41,754 nt of DNA from an uncultured Bacteroidales bacterium. Lineage in GTDB: Bacteria; Bacteroidota; Bacteroidia; Bacteroidales; P3. Of this stretch, positions 33,353-40,551 are shown piece by piece. Position numbers and translations under genes: made by a program. How positions within the stretch are numbered: position 1 is the stretch's first letter; every line of letters begins with the position of its first letter. The DNA lies in assembly GCA_905233475.1 (NCBI GenBank), contig CAJOEN010000009.1, forward strand, positions 1 to 41,754, read 5' to 3'. The notes below the pieces were generated by a model. It was not told the origin of the DNA. It saw nothing but the letters and a program-made list of their open reading frames with translations, and made no database searches.

Positions 33353-34092
33353 ATGAAAAAAGTGATTTTTATCGGAGCCACAATGCTCCTTGGAATGATG
33401 ATGGTTTGCACATCGGTTGATGCCCAAACGCGTAAAGAGAAAAAAGCCGCCAAGGCCGAAGCCTACAAAAACGAGCAGCGCAGAATACAGGAAGAGAAAG
33501 AACTTATCCACCAAGTTAGGATGGACAGCATTGCCAACGCAAAAAAAGAACGCGAGAAAGCCGAGGCTAAACGCGAAGCCGAAGCCCGTGCCAAAGAGGT
33601 ATCTGTGGAAATGCCCTGCACAGGGGACAAATATTTCTCCACAAATGAAATTCTAAGGGCTTCTGCCAACCGCCAGAGCCAAAGCAAGGATGTGGCAAAA
33701 CGCATGGCTACAACTTCCGCATTGAACGAATTGGCTTCAAAAATTGCGGTAACCGTGAAATCTCTTGCGAAAGACTATCTGAAATCAGTTTCTATCGATA
33801 TGGACGAAAGCTTGGGACAGGTTTACGAGAGTATGACAAAACAGATTGTAAATCAGAGAATAAACTCATACAAGACAATTTGTGAAAAATACACATCTTC
33901 GTATAATGCCAACAAAAAAAAATCATCAACTGCTACATTTGTGTAGAGGTTTCCAAAGACGATGTGCTGAAACCTATATATGAAGAAATACAGGCCAATG
34001 CCAAGACAAAACTGGAGATTGACTACGAGAAATTCTCGGCAGAGTTTGAAAAGGAATTTGCCGAAAACGAGAGAGACAGTGATGACGAATAA
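33353..34092 (+). pseudogene. LPP20-like secreted protein gene, frame broken at an A9 run
   Basis: The ATG at 33353 begins a signal peptide (MKKVIFIGATMLLGMMMVCTSVDAQ), a charged coiled-coil (RKEKKAAKAEAYKNEQRRIQEEKE, about 27-85) and an LPP20-like domain (DVAKRMATTSALNELASKIAVTVKSL). The frame stops at 33946 after SSTATFV. At A9 (33914-33922) another frame continues IINCYICVEVSKDDVLKPIY and runs to a TAA at 34090, ending in an acidic tail. That matches the last strand of the LPP20 fold. Seven or ten A would restore a protein of about 246 residues. The next gene starts 24 bases on and is also LPP20-like. Confidence 0.75.
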
Positions 34093-34116
34093 CAAAAGGA
34101 ACTTATAACTTGAGTC

Positions 34117-35205
34117 GTGAAAAAGCTGATAATCATCTGTTTTCTACTACCGATATTTGTTCTGGCACAGAAACCGGCTTGGGTTGATGCAAACAGCCGC
34201 AACCTCAATTATCCTACTAACAGGTACAAAACAGGTTTCAAGTCGGACAATATGCTGCGTGGCGAAACGGCAGGGGGAGCTAGGTCGCGCATGGAACGCG
34301 GTGCAAGGGAAAACCTTATGGCAACTATACAGGTGTCGCTGCAAAGCGTGAGCGTGGACAAGCTGCACAGCTACCAATACACCGACGGCTATGGCGAAAT
34401 CGACGAAACCCTTAATATGGAATTCCAGTCGGTAACTGTTACCCAAGTTGATATGAAGGATGTTCCCGGCATAATTGCCGAGTCGTGGATAGACAACGCT
34501 TCAAACGAGGTTTACGGCTTTGCATACGTCAGTGTGTCCTCGTTGAAAACGCATTTCAGCGAAAAAATCAACCTGACTTTGGCCAGAGCCGAGTCGGTTA
34601 TCGACAACATAAACACCCTTGTTGAATACGGCAACAAAATAAAGGCCCGCGAAAAAGCCAAGGATGCCATGCCGTTGTTTGCCACAGTGGAGTATGCGCA
34701 GAGAATGCTTGTGGCCTTGGACAACAGCGGCGGTGTACGCGATTTGTTGCAGACAGACCGCACCTACAGGCTCAAAAACAGCATAGCTCAACTTGTGGTC
34801 TCGCTAAGACACGCCACCTCGATCTGCCTGCAATGCAGGGCAACGACAGTGGGAGGGAAACAATATCCCACACTGGCGAACACAATAAAAGGCCGTTTGT
34901 CCGAGATGGGCTGCAATTTCGTTTCCGACCCAAGTCAGGCAGACTGGGTTGTGAATATAGAAGCCTCTGTAACCAAAGTGTTGAATCCCGGCATGGCTTT
35001 CGCATACGTAAACGGAAGTGTTTCACTCACCAACAAAGCTACAGGGCAGACGGTGTTCGAGGAAACAATATCCTCTATCGAAAGCGGACACACCGCCGAC
35101 GGCATTAAAGGCGGTGGCACAACAGCAACTGCCGCCACATCCGAAGCCTACAAGAATGTGGCACGTATTGTTGGAAACAAAATTTTGGAAATAATTAAAA
35201 AATAG
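34117..35205 (+). CDS. Secreted LPP20-like protein
   Basis: 362 residues from a GTG start at 34117 (MKKLIIICFLLPIFVLAQ signal peptide, cleaved near residue 18). No ATG is available near the signal sequence. Residues about 50-160 (GARSRMERGARENLMATIQVSLQSV, then ESWIDNASNEVYGFAYVSVSSLKTHF) resemble the LPP20/FlgT-N-like fold. Residues 235-360 form a second domain (TLANTIKGRLSEMGCNFVSDPSQADWVVNIEASV...ATSEAYKNVARIVGNKILEI) resembling CsgG/LPP20-associated modules. It probably acts in the periplasm or at the outer membrane. It is the middle gene of a three-gene operon with the frame-broken LPP20 gene and the CsgG-FGE gene. Confidence 0.7.
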   Translation: MKKLIIICFLLPIFVLAQKPAWVDANSRNLNYPTNRYKTGFKSDNMLRGETAGGARSRMERGARENLMATIQVSLQSVSVDKLHSYQYTDGYGEIDETLNMEFQSVTVTQVDMKDVPGIIAESWIDNASNEVYGFAYVSVSSLKTHFSEKINLTLARAESVIDNINTLVEYGNKIKAREKAKDAMPLFATVEYAQRMLVALDNSGGVRDLLQTDRTYRLKNSIAQLVVSLRHATSICLQCRATTVGGKQYPTLANTIKGRLSEMGCNFVSDPSQADWVVNIEASVTKVLNPGMAFAYVNGSVSLTNKATGQTVFEETISSIESGHTADGIKGGGTTATAATSEAYKNVARIVGNKILEIIKK

Positions 35206-35213
35206 ATACGCAA

Positions 35214-36452
35214 ATGAAAAAAAGATTTTTTGCCATCGGCATTGCAATTATTGCCTTGTTTTTTGGAAACGCGTACTCGCAGACAGAAACAACAAATGTC
35301 AAAAAAGTGGCCATATTGGATGTTGTGGATAGAGAGAACAACGTGGAATATGGCGCTGAATTTGTTGTGAGGATGAATTTGAGCGATGCGATAAACAAAA
35401 CTCCGGGCTATGAGGCTTACACTCGCGTCAATATGAAAGAAATTTTTGGCGAATTGGATTTCCAACGTTCAGGCTATGTTTCAGACGACCAGATAAAAGC
35501 TATAGGCAAGCAAACTGGAGCCGAATACATATTAATATCAGAAGCGACAAATATTTCATCAACAGAAATAGCGATAGGCGCCCAGCTGATACTTGTTGAA
35601 ACAGGTAGGATAACCAATTCCACGCAAGGGGAGTTTACAAAATGGCAGGATAAAAATGATATAAAGAATGTAACAGCAAGCATTATATCCCAGCTTTTGG
35701 GTGCAAGCTCCAGTTCCAATGTCCAAGGCAGGGTTACCCGGTATTCCAACTCCAACACTCTCTCTTTCACTGTAAAAGGTGTTAATTTTACTATGATAAA
35801 AGTGCAGGGCGGGCGTTTCCGTATGGGGTGCACTGCCGAGCAGGGCGGAGAGTGCTATAACGACGAAAGTCCGGTGCACAGCGTTAATTTAAGTGACTAC
35901 TATATAGGAGAGACGGAAGTCACACAGGAACTATGGCAAGCTGTAATGGGAACTAATCCATCAAATTTTAAAGGGGCGAACAGACCTGTGGAGATGGTGA
36001 GTTGGAATGATTGTCAGGCGTTTATTGGCGAGTTGAATGCTATTACTGGCAAAACGTTTATGCTACCAACCGAAGCCCAATGGGAATACGCCGCCCGTGG
36101 TGGTAATAAAAACCAAGGTTACAAATACAGTGGTAGTAATTATATCGATGCTGTAGCCTGGTATACTGACAACAGTGGCTCTGCCACACACCCCGTGAAG
36201 CAGAAACGTGCCAATGAGTTGGGCATATACGACATGAGCGGAAATGTTTGGGAGTGGTGTAGCGACTGGTATGGTAACTATGGTGGTGGAGAGCAAAACG
36301 ACCCAACCGGTGCTTATTCCGGCTCCTACCGCGTTCTTCGTGGTGGTAGTTGGAGCGGCGTCGCGAGGGGCTGCCGGGTGGCGAATCGCGACTCCAATAC
36401 CCCCGGCATCCGTAACGACAACATCGGTTTCCGCGTTGTGTTGCTCCCGTAG
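35214..36452 (+). CDS. CsgG-like / FGE-sulfatase (SUMF1) domain surface protein
   Basis: 412 residues. A signal peptide ends near residue 23 (GNAYSQ). Residues about 27-165 are CsgG/LpoB-like (VKKVAILDVVDRENNVEYG, RVNMKEIFGELDFQRSGYVSDDQIKAIGKQTGAEYILISEATN). A C-terminal FGE-sulfatase domain covers about 195-411: FTMIKVQGGRFRMGC, YYIGETEVTQELWQAVMG, MLPTEAQWEYAARGG, MSGNVWEWCSDWYG, GFRVVLLP. This is the C-type-lectin-like scaffold common among DGR targets. The catalytic Cys pair of true formylglycine-generating enzymes is not evident. The tail has a DGR-like codon pattern (36339-36440). It lies 8 bases after the LPP20-like gene. Confidence 0.85.
   Translation: MKKRFFAIGIAIIALFFGNAYSQTETTNVKKVAILDVVDRENNVEYGAEFVVRMNLSDAINKTPGYEAYTRVNMKEIFGELDFQRSGYVSDDQIKAIGKQTGAEYILISEATNISSTEIAIGAQLILVETGRITNSTQGEFTKWQDKNDIKNVTASIISQLLGASSSSNVQGRVTRYSNSNTLSFTVKGVNFTMIKVQGGRFRMGCTAEQGGECYNDESPVHSVNLSDYYIGETEVTQELWQAVMGTNPSNFKGANRPVEMVSWNDCQAFIGELNAITGKTFMLPTEAQWEYAARGGNKNQGYKYSGSNYIDAVAWYTDNSGSATHPVKQKRANELGIYDMSGNVWEWCSDWYGNYGGGEQNDPTGAYSGSYRVLRGGSWSGVARGCRVANRDSNTPGIRNDNIGFRVVLLP
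36339..36440 (+). other. Candidate DGR variable region in the CsgG-FGE gene
   Basis: Family tails read RGGSWNN.A..CRVANRNN.TP.NRN.NIGFRVVL. Here the Asn positions are AGC, GGC, GTC, GGC, GAC, TCC, GGC, ATC and GAC, all NNC and all reachable from AAC by changes at A only. Neighbouring AAT/AAC codons survive, and the non-A scaffold codons (CGT GGT GGT, TGC CGG GTG GCG, ATC GGT TTC CGC) are intact. Variation spans about 36354-36419 and stops before an invariant 3' part, as in known variable regions. No template repeat or reverse transcriptase is present in the window. Confidence 0.5.
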
Positions 36453-36501
36453 CTTAGCAGAGGGCAACAGAGTTGCACTGGTAAACAGATTCTTGTCCTG
36501 A

Positions 36502-36544
36502 TTCGGAAATTTTTCCGAACAAAACGAGTGCCACTTTATGGCAC
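36502..36544. repeat. Two tandem hairpins downstream of the candidate variable region
   Basis: TTCGGAAA (36502-36509) and TTTCCGAA (36512-36519) form an 8-bp inverted repeat with a 2-base gap. GTGCCA (36528-36533) and TGGCAC (36539-36544) form a second with a 5-nt loop. Neither is followed by a T run, so they are not typical terminators. Hairpin or cruciform elements just downstream of the variable region assist DGR retrohoming in known systems. Confidence 0.6.
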
Positions 36545-36640
36545 CACAGCAGCTGGCGTTGTTAGGGTATATATTACCTGAAAACTCTGGCTGTTTTTAT
36601 AAAAAAAGCCTCGTTGTTGTCGCAACAGCAAGCAGTTAGG

Positions 36641-36874
36641 TTATTGTATTGCAACCCCTTGTGCGTAGAGATATTCGGGGGCTATATCTGCACCGTTGGC
36701 CCAAAACAGGGTTTGGTCAAGGCCGAACTGAACAAACTGTTTTTTGTCTTTAAGTTCCTCAAAAGCAGGGTACTTTAGCAATGGGGTCAGGTCTATTTTT
36801 TTACGTATGCCGTCACTGAACTCGCACACCAAAGTGTAATCGCCTATGTATTCAACATCTTTTATTGTCAGCAT
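36641..36874 (-). CDS. DUF2442-family protein
   Basis: 77 residues. The pattern LTIKDVEYIGDYTLVCEFSDGIRKKIDLTPLL...FVQFGLDQTLFWANGADIAPEYLY is the DUF2442 signature. These small proteins are usually encoded next to DUF4160 proteins, as here (6-base gap, same strand). The pair has been proposed as a toxin-antitoxin-like module, but biochemical proof is limited. Start ATG at 36874. Transcription probably begins at the -7 box at 37153-37160. Confidence 0.88.
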   Translation of the reverse strand: MLTIKDVEYIGDYTLVCEFSDGIRKKIDLTPLLKYPAFEELKDKKQFVQFGLDQTLFWANGADIAPEYLYAQGVAIQ

Positions 36875-36880
36875 AATATT

Positions 36881-37132
36881 TTATCTTTTAATTTTTTCTA
36901 TTTTTTCACCACGTTGGGCTTTTTCCCAAATTTCTTCCAATTCTTGTAAATGTTCATCTATAAATTGGTTTACAATTTGTATAGTCCTTGTGCGGGCTTT
37001 GCCCTCGACTTCCCTGCTTTGCAGGGTTATTGTAAACTCCCCGTCGCCACTCCGCACATGAATGTGTGGCGGGTTGTGGTCAAAAGCGTAGATGTATATC
37101 AGAATGCCTTGTATTACAAAAACAGAACCCAT
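36881..37132 (-). CDS. DUF4160-family protein
   Basis: 83 residues. IYIYAFDHNPPHIHVRSGDGEFTI carries the conserved PPHIHV motif of DUF4160; a helical, charged C-terminus follows (IDEHLQELEEIWEKAQRGEKIEKIKR). Its partner DUF2442 is encoded directly downstream. It is the first gene of the pair and lies just 20 bases from its -7 element, so its leader is very short. The molecular function is unknown; a toxin-antitoxin role is inferred from gene pairing only. Confidence 0.88.
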   Translation of the reverse strand: MGSVFVIQGILIYIYAFDHNPPHIHVRSGDGEFTITLQSREVEGKARTRTIQIVNQFIDEHLQELEEIWEKAQRGEKIEKIKR

Positions 37133-37152
37133 ATTTTCGATATTTGTCTGTG

Positions 37153-37160
37153 CAAAGTTA
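37153..37160 (-). promoter_or_regulatory. Promoter (-7 TAACTTTG) of the DUF4160-DUF2442 pair
   Basis: On the minus strand TAACTTTG matches TAnnTTTG and lies 20 bases before the DUF4160 ATG. Confidence 0.6.
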
Positions 37161-37233
37161 CAACTATTTTTTTATTTCACAAAATAAATCCCATCTTTTT
37201 GCGTTTACGGAACATTATACAAAAACATACATT

Positions 37234-38634
37234 ATGCAGATAAAATTCATGGGTGCGGCCAAGGAAGTTACCGGCAGCAAGCACCTTATCACCACAAAAA
37301 GTGGACTTAAAATACTCCTCGACTGCGGTATGTACCAAGGCAAGGGGCTTGAAACCGACAGCATGAACCGTAATCTGGGCTTCGACCCGCAGGAGATTGA
37401 CTATCTGATACTTTCGCACGCACATATCGACCATTCGGGACTGATACCGTATATCTATAAGATGGGGTTCAACGGCACGGTGCTTTGTTCGCCTGCCACC
37501 CGCGACCTCTGTTCCATACTCCTTGCCGACGCGGGACGCATACAGGAGGCCGATACCCACACTTTCAACAAGAAAATGCGTGAGCAGGGCAAGGACGAGG
37601 TGGAACCCATCTACACCCTCGCCGACGCTCAGGCTTGTATGCAGTGCTTTATAAGTGTGCCGTACCACAAGAAATTCAACATAGAAGGCGAGGTTACGGT
37701 GGAATTCTACGACACCGGCCATATCCTCGGCAGTTCCGCCGTGTTGCTCGAAGTCAAGGAAGGCCGCAAAAAGATACGTATCTGCTTCACCGGCGACATA
37801 GGACGTTACAATACCCAAATTTTGCGCGACCCAGAGCCGTTCCCGCAAGTCGATTACCTGATAATGGAATCCACCTACGGCGACCGCAAGCATAAAAGTT
37901 TCGACAATGCCGAACAAGACCTCCTTCAGGCTGTTTTGGATACCTGCACCAAAAAACGCGGCAAACTCATAATTCCATCCTTTGCCATAGGCAGGGCTCA
38001 GGAGATTATCTATACACTCAACCAGCTGAAAAGCAAAAAGTTATTGCCGGATATTGAAGTTTTTGTTGATAGTCCTTTGAGCGTTTCGGCAACTAACATA
38101 ATGCGTCTGCACACCGAGTGTTTCAACGATGTTATCACCGAACAGATTAAGAAAGACCCAGACCCCTTCGGTTTCGACAAACTGCAGTACATACAGTCGG
38201 TGGAGGCTTCCAAAGCGTTGAATGTCAGGAATAAAACCTGTGTCATCATATCCGCGTCGGGCATGATGGAGGCAGGACGTGTGAAACACCATCTTGCCAA
38301 CAATATCGAAAATCCCCGTACCACAATACTTTGCGTGGGCTATTGCTCGCCAACAACCCTCGGCGCTCGCATTATGCGCGGCGACGAGCATGTGTCGATT
38401 TTCGGACATCAGTACACCGTGCGTGCCGACCTGCGCCGTATCGACTCCTATTCAGCACATGCCGACTACGAGGAAATGATACGCTACATCAGTTGTCAGG
38501 ACAAGAAAAAACTGAAAAAGATATTCCTTGTGCATGGCGAGGAGGAAACACAGGTGAATTTCCGCGACACTTTGCAGAAAAACGGTTTCAAAGATGTGGA
38601 AATACCATCGTTCCGCGAAGCATACACTTTTTGA
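37234..38634 (+). CDS. MBL-fold beta-CASP RNA/DNA hydrolase
   Basis: 466 residues from ATG 37234 (MQIKFMGAAKEVTGSKHLI); the upstream open frame to 37066 overlaps the divergent DUF4160 gene and lacks similarity. Metallo-beta-lactamase motifs are LSHAHIDHSG (HxHxDH), FYDTGHILGSSA, and ICFTGDIGR. The beta-CASP insert (ESTYGDRKH, FVDSPLSVSATNI) and the C-terminal SYSAHADYEEM and LVHGEEETQ elements follow. Such proteins are ysh1/CPSF73-like ribonucleases or exonucleases acting on RNA ends in the cytosol. About 465 residues is normal. The exact substrate is unknown. Confidence 0.92.
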   Translation: MQIKFMGAAKEVTGSKHLITTKSGLKILLDCGMYQGKGLETDSMNRNLGFDPQEIDYLILSHAHIDHSGLIPYIYKMGFNGTVLCSPATRDLCSILLADAGRIQEADTHTFNKKMREQGKDEVEPIYTLADAQACMQCFISVPYHKKFNIEGEVTVEFYDTGHILGSSAVLLEVKEGRKKIRICFTGDIGRYNTQILRDPEPFPQVDYLIMESTYGDRKHKSFDNAEQDLLQAVLDTCTKKRGKLIIPSFAIGRAQEIIYTLNQLKSKKLLPDIEVFVDSPLSVSATNIMRLHTECFNDVITEQIKKDPDPFGFDKLQYIQSVEASKALNVRNKTCVIISASGMMEAGRVKHHLANNIENPRTTILCVGYCSPTTLGARIMRGDEHVSIFGHQYTVRADLRRIDSYSAHADYEEMIRYISCQDKKKLKKIFLVHGEEETQVNFRDTLQKNGFKDVEIPSFREAYTF

Positions 38635-38713
38635 TAAATCATTGAAATATAACAATATGTGAAATTATTGAAAAATAATCAAAAAAAAACGCAATTTTTA
38701 CAATTAAAAATAG

Positions 38714-38721
38714 TAATTTTG
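38714..38721 (+). promoter_or_regulatory. -7 element TAATTTTG for the DUF1573 gene
   Basis: It matches TAnnTTTG and lies 54 bases before the ATG at 38776. Confidence 0.5.
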
Positions 38722-38775
38722 CAGGCTGATTTGTTACAAATAAGAACGATAATAAAAAAATAAATCACATAAATC

Positions 38776-39192
38776 ATGAAAAAGATATTTTTAGCAAGTC
38801 TGCTGACTATATTTACATTAGGAATAGCCAGCGCACAGAACACCGCAAGCAACGACAAAGCACAGGCCGAAAATCAGAACGGACCGAAGATTGAGTTCTC
38901 CAGCACCACCCACGACTACGGCGACATCAAAAAGGGCGGCGACGGAAACTGCGAATTTACATTTACCAACGTGGGCAACGAACCACTGATACTCTCCAAC
39001 GTAAGGGCGTCGTGTGGCTGCACAACACCCAGCTATACCAAAGAACCTGTAATGCCGGGCAAGACAGGCAAAATCAAAGTGCGCTACAACACCAACAACC
39101 TTGGCGGTTTCAGCAAACGAGTTACCGTAAACTCCAACTCAACAACCAATCCTACAGTTACACTTACCATAAAAGGTACTGTAAAACAGTAA
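38776..39192 (+). CDS. DUF1573-domain secreted protein
   Basis: 138 residues. A signal peptide ends near IASAQ (residue 21), followed by a DUF1573 domain: FSSTTHDYGDIKKGGDGNCEFTFTNVGNEPLILSNVRASCGCTTPSYTKEPVMPGKTGKIKVRYNT. This is an Ig-like beta-sandwich with the conserved SCGCT motif. It is very common in Bacteroidota as small periplasmic or surface proteins of unknown function. It is monocistronic between its own promoter and terminator. The codons are somewhat enriched for AAC/AAA, but the pattern is not variable-region-like. Confidence 0.9.
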   Translation: MKKIFLASLLTIFTLGIASAQNTASNDKAQAENQNGPKIEFSSTTHDYGDIKKGGDGNCEFTFTNVGNEPLILSNVRASCGCTTPSYTKEPVMPGKTGKIKVRYNTNNLGGFSKRVTVNSNSTTNPTVTLTIKGTVKQ

Positions 39193-39226
39193 AATAACAG
39201 AAAACAAAAATAAAGGTTAAACATAG

Positions 39227-39268
39227 GAAAGTATTTTCGGAACAAGCGGAAATACTTTCTTCTTTTTT
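39227..39268 (+). terminator. Intrinsic terminator of the DUF1573 gene
   Basis: GAAAGTATTT (39227-39236) pairs with AAATACTTTC (39250-39259), followed by T-rich TTCTTTTTTT. It lies between the DUF1573 stop and the aminotransferase ATG. Confidence 0.8.
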
Positions 39269-39284
39269 TCAAAAATAAAAAAAT

Positions 39285-40481
39285 ATGCCAAAGATTTCAC
39301 AAAAAGGTACAGAATTGCCGCAGTCGGCTATACGCAAACTCGTTCCCTTTGCCGATGCAGCCAAAGAAAGAGGTATTAAAATATATCACCTCAATATCGG
39401 TCAGCCCGATATAGAAACCCCGAAAGGTGCGTTGGAAACCCTCTCCAAAACCAAAATTAACGTGCTGGAATACAGCCATTCGGCAGGTATTATGTCGTAC
39501 CGCAAAAAACTTTGCGAATACTACAAGCGCAACAATATCGACGTTACCCCCGACCAGATTATCGTTACCACCGGCGGCAGCGAGGCTTTGCAGATGGCCT
39601 TCACCGTGTGCCTCAACCCGGGCGACGAAATCATTATCCCCGAACCTTACTACACCAACTACAACACTTTCGCAAAACTGTGCGACGCCAAGATAGTTAC
39701 CATCCCCAGCGACATAAAGAGCGGTTTTGCACTGCCTCCCATCGAGGATTTCGAAAAAGCTATCACACCGCGCACCCGCGCCATTATGATATGCAACCCA
39801 AACAACCCCACAGGTTACCTCTATTCCAAAGAAGAACTGCTTAAAGTGGCCAGCTTGGTTAAGAAACATGACCTTTTCCTCTTTGCGGACGAGGTTTACC
39901 GCGAATTCTGCTACGACGGACACGAACATTTCAGCGTTCTCAACCTCGAAGGTTGCGAGAACAACGTTGTGCTGTTCGACTCCGTTTCGAAACGCTACAG
40001 TGCCTGCGGTGCACGTGTGGGATGTATGATTACACGCAACACCGAGGTTTACAGCATAGCCATGCGTTTGGCACAGGCACGTCTGAGCCCTCCGAGTTTC
40101 GGTCAGATTTTCGGCGAAGCTGCCATCGACACCCCGCAGGAGTATTTCGACAAAGTTCAGGCCGAATACATAGCTCGCCGCAATGTGGTTGTTGAAGGTA
40201 TCAACAAGATACCCGGTTGTTTCTGTCCCAACCCCAAAGGAGCTTTCTATACGGTTATAGAACTTCCTATCGACGACAGCGACCGTTTCTGCCAGTGGCT
40301 GCTCACCGATTTCAACTACAACGGCGAAACCGTTATGCTTGCCCCGGCAACCGGCTTCTACGTAGATCCCGAACGCGGACGCCATCAGGCACGTATCACA
40401 TATTGTATCTGCATAGAAGACCTCAAGAAAGCCATTAAATGCCTTGAAGAGGCTTTGAAGGTTTATCCGGGCAGAAAATAA
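39285..40481 (+). CDS. Class I/II PLP-dependent aminotransferase
   Basis: 398 residues. Fold-type I features in order: YHLNIGQPDIETP, YSHSAGIMSYRKKL, TTGGSEALQMAF, ICNPNNPTGYLYSKEEL, ADEVYREF, the Schiff-base lysine in FDSVSKRYSACGARVG (Lys236), and a substrate-binding Arg near QARITYCI. It is closest in appearance to the aspartate/aromatic aminotransferases of the AspC/PatA group, but substrate cannot be read from sequence. It starts 17 bases after a terminator T run, so its promoter must lie within or beyond the DUF1573 terminator region. A terminator follows at 40505. Confidence 0.92.
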   Translation: MPKISQKGTELPQSAIRKLVPFADAAKERGIKIYHLNIGQPDIETPKGALETLSKTKINVLEYSHSAGIMSYRKKLCEYYKRNNIDVTPDQIIVTTGGSEALQMAFTVCLNPGDEIIIPEPYYTNYNTFAKLCDAKIVTIPSDIKSGFALPPIEDFEKAITPRTRAIMICNPNNPTGYLYSKEELLKVASLVKKHDLFLFADEVYREFCYDGHEHFSVLNLEGCENNVVLFDSVSKRYSACGARVGCMITRNTEVYSIAMRLAQARLSPPSFGQIFGEAAIDTPQEYFDKVQAEYIARRNVVVEGINKIPGCFCPNPKGAFYTVIELPIDDSDRFCQWLLTDFNYNGETVMLAPATGFYVDPERGRHQARITYCICIEDLKKAIKCLEEALKVYPGRK

Positions 40482-40504
40482 TAAAAAAATGAAATAATTT
40501 ATAG

Positions 40505-40536
40505 GGCGGGAGGCTAAAACCCTCCTGCCTTTTTTT
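40505..40536 (+). terminator. Intrinsic terminator of the aminotransferase gene
   Basis: GGCGGGAGG (40505-40513) pairs with CCTCCTGCC (40521-40529, one G-T wobble) across a 7-nt loop, followed by seven T. Confidence 0.9.
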
Positions 40537-40551
40537 CACATATAAGCCGCT

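Noticed and set aside
36453-36640. Possible template repeat or reverse transcriptase next to the candidate variable region
   Set aside because: No sequence resembling the variable region and no reverse-transcriptase motif (YxDD context) was found here or in any frame of the window.
37066-37233. N-terminal extension of the MBL hydrolase
   Set aside because: It overlaps the DUF4160 gene and its promoter. The MBL fold starts at MQIKFMGAA, ATG 37234.
39297-40385. 362-codon open frame opposite the aminotransferase gene
   Set aside because: Shadow; the plus-strand frame contains all PLP-enzyme motifs.
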